DNA of 64,000 nucleotides from positions 1,984,001 through 2,048,000 of the forward strand of contig JBKBNU010000001.1 of assembly GCA_046294845.1 (NCBI GenBank), written 5' to 3'. Under the pieces are notes generated by a model that was not told the origin of the DNA, ran no database searches, and worked only from the letters and a program-made list of their open reading frames with translations. How positions within the stretch are numbered: position 1 is the stretch's first letter; the number at the start of each line of letters is the position of its first letter. This DNA is from Micavibrio_C sp046294845. Lineage in GTDB: Bacteria; Pseudomonadota; Alphaproteobacteria; Micavibrionales; Micavibrionaceae. Shown here piece after piece: positions 51,229 to 59,730 of this stretch. Made by a program: the position numbers and the translations under genes.

Positions 51229-52596
51229 CTATAGAATATCTTCCTGCTGCCCCAATTCAGGAACGCACGTATTCCAGCCGAACCGTTCGATAATTTTATC
51301 ACCCAATGATTGAGCCGCTTCTTTTTCCCCATGGGTAATAAAGACCGTGCGTGGTGGTTTTTGCATCCCCGACAGCCACGCCAGAATTTCATTATAATCT
51401 GCGTGGGAAGACATGCTATCAAGGCTCACAACCTCTGCGTTGACGTCCCACATCTGGCCATGAATTTTAAGCTCCTTCTCGCCGCGGGCCAAACGGTCGC
51501 CACGGGTGCCTGCGGCCTGAAACCCTACCAGCATGATGGTATTTCTGGAATCGCCCGCATAGTATTTCAGATGATGGAGAATACGGCCACCCGTTGCCAT
51601 ACCGCTAGCTGATATAATGATTTTCGGCATGCCGTTATTATGGTTCATATTGATGGCACGCGACTCTTCGGATGTGCTGACATAGGTCGCCACGCTACAC
51701 ACGGCATCACATTCCTCTGGCGACAGGCGGTGATCATTCATGTGCTTTTGTAGTAAATCCGTAGCTTTGATCGCCATCGGGCTATCAAGGAAAATGGGAA
51801 CATCGGGAATGCGCCCCTCCTGCTTCAACAAATAGAAATGATAAAGCAACGATTGTGCTCGCCCCACCGCAAAAGCAGGGATAATCAGACTGCCGCCGCG
51901 ACGAATAGTTTTCAGGGCAATTTTTTCGATTTCATCTGTCGGATCATCGGACTTATGCAGGCGGTCGCCATAGGTTGATTCAACCACGACAAAATCAGCA
52001 TCCTGAATATGGGCGGGCGGCTTGATCACCGGATTATGAAGTCTGCCGACATCGCCGGAAAACAATATGGATGCGGCATCATTGGCGAGCCTGATAAAAT
52101 TGGCCCCCAGAATATGGCCTGCCCTGTGCAGGGTAAAACGCAAATCATCCTTTAAATAATGAGGGTGTCCTAATTCAACAATTTGAAAGGAGGACAAACA
52201 GGCTTCGGCATCGTCTTTGGTATATAAAGGCAAGGCCGGCTGATGCTGGCTCCAGCCATAATGATTGGCGGCGTAGGCATCTTCTTCCTGCAGGTACCCA
52301 GAGTCAGGCAGCAATATCTTGCAAAGGTCATACGTGGCGGAACTGCAATAGACAGGCCCCTTGAAACCTTCCTTGACCAATTTGGGTATATAACCGCTAT
52401 GGTCTATATGGGCATGGGTTAAAAGAACCGCATCCAGCTCCATAGGAGAGAGAGGTAATCCGTCCCAGTTCATCTGGCGCAGTTCCTTTTGCCCCTGAAA
52501 CAATCCGCAATCGACCAGAATTTTCTGGTCGGCGTATTCAACCAGATATTTTGATCCCGTAACGGTTCCTGCTGCGCCTAGAAATGTAAGCTTCAT
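51229..52596 (-). CDS. MBL-fold beta-CASP RNA-processing hydrolase
   Basis: A 455-residue metallo-beta-lactamase-fold enzyme. The N terminus MKLTFLGAAGTVTGSKYLVE is the family start; HAHIDHSG supplies the metal-binding His and Asp residues; the beta-CASP region includes SGDVGRLHNPVI, VESTYGDR and ISASGMATGGRILHHL; SSHADYNE and FITHGEKEAA complete the core. Relatives are RNA endo- or exonucleases. It is followed on its 3' side by the GGDEF remnant and preceded by DUF350. Confidence 0.93.
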   Translation of the reverse strand: MKLTFLGAAGTVTGSKYLVEYADQKILVDCGLFQGQKELRQMNWDGLPLSPMELDAVLLTHAHIDHSGYIPKLVKEGFKGPVYCSSATYDLCKILLPDSGYLQEEDAYAANHYGWSQHQPALPLYTKDDAEACLSSFQIVELGHPHYLKDDLRFTLHRAGHILGANFIRLANDAASILFSGDVGRLHNPVIKPPAHIQDADFVVVESTYGDRLHKSDDPTDEIEKIALKTIRRGGSLIIPAFAVGRAQSLLYHFYLLKQEGRIPDVPIFLDSPMAIKATDLLQKHMNDHRLSPEECDAVCSVATYVSTSEESRAINMNHNNGMPKIIISASGMATGGRILHHLKYYAGDSRNTIMLVGFQAAGTRGDRLARGEKELKIHGQMWDVNAEVVSLDSMSSHADYNEILAWLSGMQKPPRTVFITHGEKEAAQSLGDKIIERFGWNTCVPELGQQEDIL

Positions 52597-52608
52597 CTTC
52601 TATCAAAC

Positions 52609-53493
52609 CTAGAGTTGGGAAATCAGCATAGCGACAGCAATAAAGATGGCAGCCTGCATGACACCTACAGCACTATTTTCCTGATTAATGACTTCATCAT
52701 CCAGATCAATTTTAAACAGGATCGCTTTCTGGGCAAGAATTACAAAAACTTCCCATGCCACCAGAACGATCACGGAACCCAGAAGCCACCCGCCCAGAAT
52801 AGACAAAGTACTATATTCGTCATAAGCAACCATATGGGCCGCCGTCGCCATTGCCAGCGCTGCACCGATTTTCTGCCCGCCGAAGCGAAGAGCCACAGCG
52901 ATATTGCCTTTTCCCAACTGTGTTTGCAGACAATGTTCCTGATTTGCTTTTTTGATAAGCTTCATACGCAAAACGGTTAGTCCGGTCAGCAGAATCTGAG
53001 AAATAATGTAACCCCCTATCAAGGTCATGAAGGCTTCTACTGTATAGGTCGGCACCCAGATCATCACAGTGTAAATAATAATGCCTGCCGCCAATGCATT
53101 AGCAGCGTCGGCAATCGCCACAGCCTTATTCCCCCCTATAATTTCATCCCGCAAGGATAGATTGCTTAGAATAAATTTATCAAAGATAAAACGTGTGACC
53201 GCCATCATGCCAATTCCCAATACACCCAAACCCGCCACAGCCAGCAAAGAATGGATCAGGTTATTTTCCGGACTGCCATATACGGCACCGCCCAGCATAA
53301 TGGTGATGGCCACCATCGCACCCGCAAGCGATATCCCGAACGCGGGATTGTCCTTACGCGACAGCTCGTCAAACGATTTGACGTGCGTAATCATACCCGC
53401 ACACCATTTCAGGGAAATGAAGACACCGACCACGATCAGCAGGTTCACCAGAATATATTTGTTGTAGTAGTGGTCCCAATAAATAACGTCCAT
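52609..53493 (-). CDS. DUF350 domain membrane protein
   Basis: A 294-residue inner-membrane protein with about eight spans in two tandem DUF350 units (DNPAFGISLAGAMVAITIML in the first, ENSAVGVMQAAIFIAVAMLI in the second, each followed by a matching set of spans). No biochemical role is established. The ATG at 53493 is 7 nt after GGAG; the one at 53499 is too close. It lies between the antiporter and the MBL gene with short gaps (11 and 12 bp), so the three probably share a transcript. Confidence 0.85.
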   Translation of the reverse strand: MDVIYWDHYYNKYILVNLLIVVGVFISLKWCAGMITHVKSFDELSRKDNPAFGISLAGAMVAITIMLGGAVYGSPENNLIHSLLAVAGLGVLGIGMMAVTRFIFDKFILSNLSLRDEIIGGNKAVAIADAANALAAGIIIYTVMIWVPTYTVEAFMTLIGGYIISQILLTGLTVLRMKLIKKANQEHCLQTQLGKGNIAVALRFGGQKIGAALAMATAAHMVAYDEYSTLSILGGWLLGSVIVLVAWEVFVILAQKAILFKIDLDDEVINQENSAVGVMQAAIFIAVAMLISQL

Positions 53494-53504
53494 CTTCATA
53501 CTCC

Positions 53505-54743
53505 TTATTTGTTCTGTGCCGCCTGTGGCATCAGCTTCTCAACTATATTACCCACCATGGGGGCCAAACCGGCAATAAACGGCGTCATCATCATCGAAAA
53601 CGCCGTCACAATCATAAAGAACTGGGCATCTTGCGGCGGTATTATACCTTTAACCAAGGCCAATGCCATGATTACAAAGACAAATTCACCGGATTGTCCC
53701 AACATAATAGCAACCTGCGCCGAAAGATTGCTACCCAAACGGAATAAACGGCACAGAACAAACAGCAAAGAAGCTTTCAAAAGACCTATGCCGATCACGG
53801 AAGCCACAATCCAGAGCGGATTCGCCAGAAAGGACACCGGATCGATAATCATCCCGACAGAGAAAAAGAAAATCCCCAGCAATAACCCTTTCACAGGGGC
53901 AATAATATGCTCGATCTGCGACTTCTTTTCCGTTTCTGCCATCAACAAGCCCGCAAGAAAAGCTCCTAACGCAGCAGATAGCCCCACCATCTCTGTTATC
54001 ATAGCCGCGCCTATAACAACGAAGAGAACAAAGGACATCAACCACTCGGAATGATCATCGGCATGCAGATATTTTAAAAGCGGCCTCAGGACCTTCATGC
54101 CCATGACATAAATAATCATCACAGCCAATATGGCGATTATCAAAGATTTTATGAGCATTATCCCAATGCTCTGGCCACTACTGGCGGCAAAAACATTCAG
54201 CATGGTCAAGATGGGCACAACCGCCAGATCCTGCATCAGCAAGATTGAAAAACAGACATTTCCGGATGGTGAATGTATAGCCTTGCGCTCCTCAAATAGC
54301 TGCATCACCACTGCAGTAGAAGACAGTGCAAAGCAAGCCCCCAATAAAATTGATATTTCAAGTGTATTGCCAAATGCACGGGCTATCACACCGATCACCA
54401 GAGCCGTCACTATAATCTGCAAGCCTCCCAGTCCGGCAATATGAAGCCGCATACGCCACAAATCTTTGAGCGATAGTTTGAGGCCAATCATAAACATCAG
54501 GAAGATGACACCTAATTCCGCGAAGCTTTGGATAACTTTGTTACCATCCGTCACAGGTACACTAACGCCTGGAACTTTATCGATCCATGGCAATAACCCA
54601 TGCGGCCCCAATACAACACCGCAGATCAAAAAACCCAGAACAGGTGAAATTTTGAATTTTCTCAAGAACGGGATCGTGAGGCCGGCTACCCCCAATAGCA
54701 GCAACAGATCAGAAAAATGACTTATAAAAGAAGCAGATTGCAA
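53505..54743 (-). CDS. CPA2-family cation:proton antiporter
   Basis: A 412-residue KefB/GerN-like antiporter with about 12 spans: GLTIPFLRKFKISPVLGFLICGVVLGPHGL, GVIFLMFMIGLKLS, ALSSTAVVMQLFEE and MLGQSGEFVFVIMALA. It has no C-terminal TrkA-N domain (family members with KefB length are about 600 residues), so it is of the short type. Exchanges K+ or Na+ for protons. It leads a minus-strand operon with DUF350 and the MBL hydrolase. Confidence 0.9.
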   Translation of the reverse strand: MQSASFISHFSDLLLLLGVAGLTIPFLRKFKISPVLGFLICGVVLGPHGLLPWIDKVPGVSVPVTDGNKVIQSFAELGVIFLMFMIGLKLSLKDLWRMRLHIAGLGGLQIIVTALVIGVIARAFGNTLEISILLGACFALSSTAVVMQLFEERKAIHSPSGNVCFSILLMQDLAVVPILTMLNVFAASSGQSIGIMLIKSLIIAILAVMIIYVMGMKVLRPLLKYLHADDHSEWLMSFVLFVVIGAAMITEMVGLSAALGAFLAGLLMAETEKKSQIEHIIAPVKGLLLGIFFFSVGMIIDPVSFLANPLWIVASVIGIGLLKASLLFVLCRLFRLGSNLSAQVAIMLGQSGEFVFVIMALALVKGIIPPQDAQFFMIVTAFSMMMTPFIAGLAPMVGNIVEKLMPQAAQNK

Positions 54744-54830
54744 AAGACAGAAATCCCCGTTGATGATTGGGGGCTATTCTAACGTGATTCTGCGGCAAAC
54801 CCCTGACAAAAATCAAATGCTTCCCCGATC

Positions 54831-55568
54831 CTATTCATCACAAGGAAAGACATTGGAACATGCCGTACATGTATAAGTGATCAGCTTACCCAGATCATTA
54901 ATTTCCACTGTTGCCCCCTTAACTTTTACACCCGTGTCCTCTTGCAAGCGATTCAAGGCACGCGAGAAAGTTTCAGGCTGCATTCCCAAACGGGATGCGA
55001 TCAAGGTTTTGTCATATGGCAGATAAAGTGTAATAGGAGCAGGTTGCTTTACCTTGCACAAACGCAACAGAAAACAGCCTATACGTTGCGGTGCATTCAT
55101 CACCGTGCGATGCTCGATCTCGCGGTCCTTTAATTTGCCGCCGTACGATATGTGTCTGAGCATCGCCAGCGCCAGATTTGTATTATTTTCTACATAATCC
55201 TTCAGCATCGCCAAAGGATAAGCAGCCAATGTTGCATTCTCTACAATTTCGGCCCCGAATGAATGCTTACAATCTTCAAACATCGCCGTTTCACCGAACA
55301 CAAAACCGGCAGGAAGAACATCCAGAATAACTTCATCCCCATCGAGGGTTTCCCTGAAAAGTTTTACCCATCCGGATTCCACCATATAAAACCATTCAGC
55401 AGGATCATCCTGTGTAAAAAGGATATGCCCCTTGTTATGGGTCGTACGCTTGCCTTCCTGATGCAATGCCTTTAGCAGAGGCTCGGGAATTTCCGAGAAA
55501 AAGTCTATAATATCAAGGGGGTAAGCCTTGGTTGGGGCGATTTTTTGTGGGGTACTTTGGCAGCTCAT
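54831..55568 (-). CDS. Crp/Fnr family regulator with C-terminal cysteine cluster
   Basis: A 245-residue regulator. The cyclic-nucleotide-binding-like beta barrel spans about 20-140 and the winged helix carries PETFSRALNRL (198-208), matching the Glu-x2-Ser-Arg recognition pattern of FNR-type proteins that read TTGAT half-sites. The N-terminal cysteines of true FNR are absent; instead the C terminus has C234-x2-C237-x5-C243, followed by DE. It is divergent from the cbb3 cluster and the intergenic FNR box makes it the likely controller of both. Confidence 0.88.
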   Translation of the reverse strand: MSCQSTPQKIAPTKAYPLDIIDFFSEIPEPLLKALHQEGKRTTHNKGHILFTQDDPAEWFYMVESGWVKLFRETLDGDEVILDVLPAGFVFGETAMFEDCKHSFGAEIVENATLAAYPLAMLKDYVENNTNLALAMLRHISYGGKLKDREIEHRTVMNAPQRIGCFLLRLCKVKQPAPITLYLPYDKTLIASRLGMQPETFSRALNRLQEDTGVKVKGATVEINDLGKLITYTCTACSNVFPCDE

Positions 55569-55619
55569 CTTTATCGGATATCAAAAGGTTCAAACTTATC
55601 CCCCATTACACAAAGATGA

Positions 55620-55633
55620 TTGATTTTGGTCAA
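55620..55633 (+). promoter_or_regulatory. FNR-like box between the regulator and the cbb3 cluster
   Basis: TTGAT-TTTG-GTCAA matches the FNR/Anr/FixK consensus TTGAT-N4-ATCAA with one mismatch. It is 62 bp before the safE-like start codon and 51 bp before the regulator start codon. Confidence 0.7.
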
Positions 55634-55695
55634 GGTAAAAAGCCAGTCAATCGGTAATCCTGACCCTAAGAGAGTATGATTACCGGATCCACGTT

Positions 55696-56439
55696 ATGTC
55701 TTTGTGTTTACAACCATTTTCAACAGAAACCGGCCTTTTTGCCGGTCTTTTTCTGGCGGGCCTTTCTTCAGGTTTTACACACTGCGTGAGTATGTGCGGC
55801 CCGTTTGTCATATCTATGAAAGGTTCTGCGGCACAATGCGGTCAAGAATCCACACTAAAAGGCCCCCTATCTCTTAGCCGTCTTTCTAAAGCGGCCCTGC
55901 TGCCCTATCACATAGGGCGCATGACAACTTACGTAGCGTTAGCTGTTATATTCAGCACCCTCTTTAACATGGCACTCTTCTTTACACCCGCGCGCCAACA
56001 CATTGCCGCTATGCTGTTATTCACGGCTGCTCTTGTATTCATATCCAATATCATTCCGGCATTAGGGCGAATGTTCCCTTTCCTTAAAAACATCAGCTTA
56101 CCGATCCCCTACGGAATGCTCTCGAAGTTCTCTGCCCCATTATATGCAAAAAACACTATCCTGCACCGCTTCTTTCTGGGTGTTCTGTTAGGTTTTATGC
56201 CTTGCGGGATGGTGATTGCAGCCCTTATGACAGTCATCAGTTTTGATAACCCATGGGAGTCGGCTGCAGGTATGGCAAGTTTTGCCTTGGGTACGATGCC
56301 CGCATTGATTATAACTGCCTTTGCAGGCCAGATTCTTTTTAACAAATATCCAAAAGCTATTCCTGCCACCAAAAGCGTTATGGCTACGATTTGCACACTG
56401 ATACTCGTGTTAACTGCCAGCAAAATGATACTTACCTAA
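55696..56439 (+). CDS. SafE/UreH-type membrane protein of the cbb3 cluster
   Basis: A 247-residue protein with about six spans, resembling the TauE/SafE-like group with UreH/DsbD-type segments: GLSSGFTHCVSMCGPFVIS near 20-38, HIGRMTTYVALAVIF and FFLGVLLGFMPCGMVIAALM. Genes of this kind frequently accompany cbb3-oxidase genes and are thought to help copper delivery. It precedes ccoN by 13 bp. Confidence 0.82.
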   Translation: MSLCLQPFSTETGLFAGLFLAGLSSGFTHCVSMCGPFVISMKGSAAQCGQESTLKGPLSLSRLSKAALLPYHIGRMTTYVALAVIFSTLFNMALFFTPARQHIAAMLLFTAALVFISNIIPALGRMFPFLKNISLPIPYGMLSKFSAPLYAKNTILHRFFLGVLLGFMPCGMVIAALMTVISFDNPWESAAGMASFALGTMPALIITAFAGQILFNKYPKAIPATKSVMATICTLILVLTASKMILT

Positions 56440-56452
56440 ACAGGACCGTAAA

Positions 56453-57901
56453 ATGACTGCCACAACCAATCATCACACGCCCATTCAATATAATGACGAG
56501 ATCGTAAAGCTTTTCACGCTTGCAACGATCTTTTGGGGAATTGCCGGTTTTACTGTTGGCGTACTGATCGCAGCGCAGATGGCCTTCCCCGCCCTCAACT
56601 TTGAGCCTTTTCTGAGCTTTGGCCGCTTAAGACCCCTTCACACCTCGGCAGTTATTTTTGCTTTTGGCGGCAACGCCCTCATCGCCACAAGTTATTACGT
56701 TGTACAGCGCACCTGCGGCGCGCGTCTGTGGAATGACAAACTGGCCTCCTTCACTTTCTGGGGCTACCAGTTTTTTATTCTGATGGCAGGACTCGGTTAT
56801 CTCGCAGGCGTAACCCAGGGCAAGGAATATGCGGAACCCGAGTGGTATGCCGATATATGGCTGACTTTTGTCTGGGTTGCCTATCTGGCAGTTTTTATGA
56901 TGACCATCATCAAGCGCCGTGAACCCCATATCTATGTCGCCAACTGGTTCTATCTTTCCTTTATCATCACCGTAGCCATCCTGCACATCGGTAACAATCT
57001 GGTTATCCCTGTTGGGCTGCTCGATGTAAAGAGTTACTCGGTGTTCAGCGGCGTCCAGAGTGCCATGATCCAATGGTGGTATGGGCACAATGCGGTGGGA
57101 TTCTTCCTGACCGCTGGCTTCCTCGGCATGATGTACTATTTCGTACCGAAGCGTGCCGAAAGACCGGTTTATTCCTATCGTTTATCCATTTTGCACTTCT
57201 GGTCACTCATCTTCATTTATATTTGGGCTGGCCCACACCATCTTCACTATACATCCCTGCCTGATTGGGCGCAGACATTGGGCATGACATTCTCGATTAT
57301 GCTCTGGATGCCGTCATGGGGCGGGATGATCAACGGGATGATGACCCTTTCAGGGGCATGGCATAAACTGCGTCAGGATCCCGTTCTGCGTTTTATGATC
57401 ATTGCTTTGGCCTTCTACGGCATGAGTACTTTTGAAGGCCCCTTGATGTCAATAAAGGCCGTGAATTCCCTTTCCCACTATACAGACTGGACAATTGGTC
57501 ACGTCCACTCCGGTGCGTTGGGATGGGTTGGTTTTATTACCTTCGGCGCGCTTTACTATATGGTTCCCCGCCTTTGGGGCCGCAAAGAGCTTTATTCACT
57601 GAAACTTGTTGATATGCATCTCTGGATTGCGACATTCGGTATCGTGCTTTATATCGCCGCCATGTGGGTGTCCGGTATCATGCAGGGCCTGATGTGGAGA
57701 ACGTATGATGATATGGGCTTCTTGCAGTATTCCTTTGTTGAAACTGTGATGGCGATGCATCCGTTCTACATTATCCGTATGCTTGGGGGCCTCCTGTATC
57801 TCACAGGTGCCCTGATTATGGTTTACAATTTCTGGCGCACCATCCGTGGTGATGTATGCGTCAAGGAAGCAGCACTGCACACACAAGGGGCAACAGCATG
57901 A
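56453..57901 (+). CDS. ccoN: cbb3-type cytochrome c oxidase subunit I
   Basis: A 482-residue catalytic subunit with 12 or more spans. Heme- and CuB-ligand histidines lie in RPLHTSAVIFAFGGN, MIQWWYGHNAVGFFLTAGFLG, WAGPHHLHYT and DWTIGHVHSGALGWVG. It reduces oxygen with high affinity and pumps protons. The stop overlaps the ccoO start as ATGA. Confidence 0.97.
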   Translation: MTATTNHHTPIQYNDEIVKLFTLATIFWGIAGFTVGVLIAAQMAFPALNFEPFLSFGRLRPLHTSAVIFAFGGNALIATSYYVVQRTCGARLWNDKLASFTFWGYQFFILMAGLGYLAGVTQGKEYAEPEWYADIWLTFVWVAYLAVFMMTIIKRREPHIYVANWFYLSFIITVAILHIGNNLVIPVGLLDVKSYSVFSGVQSAMIQWWYGHNAVGFFLTAGFLGMMYYFVPKRAERPVYSYRLSILHFWSLIFIYIWAGPHHLHYTSLPDWAQTLGMTFSIMLWMPSWGGMINGMMTLSGAWHKLRQDPVLRFMIIALAFYGMSTFEGPLMSIKAVNSLSHYTDWTIGHVHSGALGWVGFITFGALYYMVPRLWGRKELYSLKLVDMHLWIATFGIVLYIAAMWVSGIMQGLMWRTYDDMGFLQYSFVETVMAMHPFYIIRMLGGLLYLTGALIMVYNFWRTIRGDVCVKEAALHTQGATA

Positions 57902-58653
57902 GTTTTCTATACAAGCACCAGAAACTGGAAAAAAATTCGGTACTGCTCCTCGTACTGATTATTGTTGTTGTCCTTATTGGCGGCATTGTGGAGATTATTC
58001 CTCTGTTCCGTACATCAACCACGATTGAGGCTGTAAAGGGCGTTCGCCCCTATACGCCGCTGGAACTTGCCGGATATAACATCTATATCCGTGAAGGGTG
58101 CTATACCTGTCACTCGCAGCAAATTCGCCCGCTACGTGATGAGGTTGCCCGTTATGGCCATTATTCATTGGCCGCTGAAAGCATGTATGACAAGCCCTTC
58201 CAATGGGGATCAAAACGCACTGGTCCGGATCTGGCCCGTGTCGGCGGTAAATATTCAGATGAATGGCATACGGCCCACCTTAAAAATCCTCGTGATGTGG
58301 TTCCGGAATCCATCATGCCGTCTTACGCCTTTTTGGCAAAGCGTGGCGCGAAGCTTTACAATATTGACCAGCATCTCAAAGCCCACAGAGCGTCAGGCAC
58401 GCCCTACACTGATGACATGATCAAAAACGCAGAGAACGATGCCACATCCCAAGCCCATTACGGCAGCGACAACCAGTCAGCGATCGAAGCACGATATGGC
58501 GGCCCGCTGAACTTCCGTGACTTTGACGGTAACCCCATGCTCGTTTCCGAGATGGATGCACTGGTTGCCTATCTGCAAGTGCTGGGCACCATGGTCAAGT
58601 TCGCTGACTATGAACCTGCTCCAACGACAGATGTTAATAAGGAGGCCCCATGA
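57898..58653 (+). CDS. ccoO: cbb3-type cytochrome c oxidase subunit II (mono-heme)
   Basis: A 251-residue subunit with one N-terminal membrane span (about 14-37) and a single c-type heme site C68-Y-T-C71-H72; the distal Met is probably in ESIMPSYAF. It passes electrons from CcoP to CcoN. The start ATG overlaps the ccoN stop and the end overlaps ccoQ by 4 nt. Confidence 0.96.
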   Translation: MSFLYKHQKLEKNSVLLLVLIIVVVLIGGIVEIIPLFRTSTTIEAVKGVRPYTPLELAGYNIYIREGCYTCHSQQIRPLRDEVARYGHYSLAAESMYDKPFQWGSKRTGPDLARVGGKYSDEWHTAHLKNPRDVVPESIMPSYAFLAKRGAKLYNIDQHLKAHRASGTPYTDDMIKNAENDATSQAHYGSDNQSAIEARYGGPLNFRDFDGNPMLVSEMDALVAYLQVLGTMVKFADYEPAPTTDVNKEAP

Positions 58654-58808
58654 TAGACTTTCTTTCACAACATGCGGGCATGATTGGCCTCCTGTTTTTC
58701 TTTACATTTTTCATTCTTATGGCTGCATGGATTTATCGTCCGGGCGCCAAAGAGCAATATCGAAAAAAATCGCACATCCCCCTGAACGAGGATATGAACC
58801 ATGAATGA
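58650..58808 (+). CDS. ccoQ: cbb3-type oxidase subunit IV
   Basis: A 52-residue single-span subunit too short for routine calls. ATG at 58650 after AAGGAGGCCCC; hydrophobic span about 11-29; then RPGAKEQYRKKS and a charged C terminus, the usual CcoQ pattern. It stabilises the CcoP interaction. It ends 8 bases inside ccoP. Confidence 0.9.
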   Translation: MIDFLSQHAGMIGLLFFFTFFILMAAWIYRPGAKEQYRKKSHIPLNEDMNHE

Positions 58809-59730
58809 CAATGATAAAAAGGAAATTGATGAAATTTCCGGCGTAGAGACAACCGGTCATGAATGGGATGGTTTGAAAGAGCTTAATAACCCTGCCCCGC
58901 GCTGGTGGCTCTGGGTATTCTACGTCAGTGTCATCTGGTCCATAGGCTATTGGGTGGTTTATCCTGCCTGGCCCACTATCAGCGGTCATACCAAAGGTGT
59001 AGCCGGATGGACACAGTTCACAAAGCTTGAAAAAGAGCAAGCCGACATTACGGCACGCCAGCAAAAATATCTGGATCAATTCCAGAATGCATCGTTTGAT
59101 GAAATCATGAATAATCCCGAACTCTTTGCTTTTGCCCGCGCTGGCGGCGCCGCAGCATTCAAGGATAATTGTGCCACTTGCCACGGCTCTGGTGCGACAG
59201 GCAGCAAGGGCTATCCCAATCTGAATGATGATGACTGGCTGTGGGGGGGTAAGGTTGAAGAAATTTACCAGACCTTGCGTTACGGCATCCGCTCTCCGCA
59301 TGAGAACACCCATCAATCGCAGATGCTGGCATTTGGCAAAGACGGATTGCTGAAGCGTGATCAGGTGTCAATAATGACGGAATATGTGCTGGAGCTCAAT
59401 AAAACCCCGGAAGCGGCAGCAGAGCATCCCGGCTATGTTATCTTTCAGGAAAAATGTGCTTCCTGCCATGGTCCTGATGGCAAGGGCAGCCGCGAATTCG
59501 GAGCACCCAACCTGACAGATGCGATCTGGCTTTATGGCAACAGTAAACAGGAAATATTCCATACCATTTACTATGGCCGTGCGGGCGTCATGCCGAATTG
59601 GCAAGGCCGCTTGGATGATAATACAATAAGACAACTGAGCGTGTATGTTCACTCGCTTGGTGGTGGTGAGGAAAGTGAGTTACTAAATGGCACAGAGTCA
59701 GCCCCCCTCCCCGTCGGAGAACCCGAATAG
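58801..59730 (+). CDS. ccoP: cbb3-type cytochrome c oxidase subunit III (di-heme)
   Basis: A 309-residue subunit with an N-terminal cytoplasmic segment, one membrane span (about 36-54) and two c-type heme sites: C124-A-T-C-H128 and C219-A-S-C-H223. Distal Met ligands are probably in the downstream MLAFG and VMPNWQGR segments. It takes electrons from cytochrome c or bc1. Overlaps ccoG by 44 bp. Confidence 0.96.
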   Translation: MNDNDKKEIDEISGVETTGHEWDGLKELNNPAPRWWLWVFYVSVIWSIGYWVVYPAWPTISGHTKGVAGWTQFTKLEKEQADITARQQKYLDQFQNASFDEIMNNPELFAFARAGGAAAFKDNCATCHGSGATGSKGYPNLNDDDWLWGGKVEEIYQTLRYGIRSPHENTHQSQMLAFGKDGLLKRDQVSIMTEYVLELNKTPEAAAEHPGYVIFQEKCASCHGPDGKGSREFGAPNLTDAIWLYGNSKQEIFHTIYYGRAGVMPNWQGRLDDNTIRQLSVYVHSLGGGEESELLNGTESAPLPVGEPE

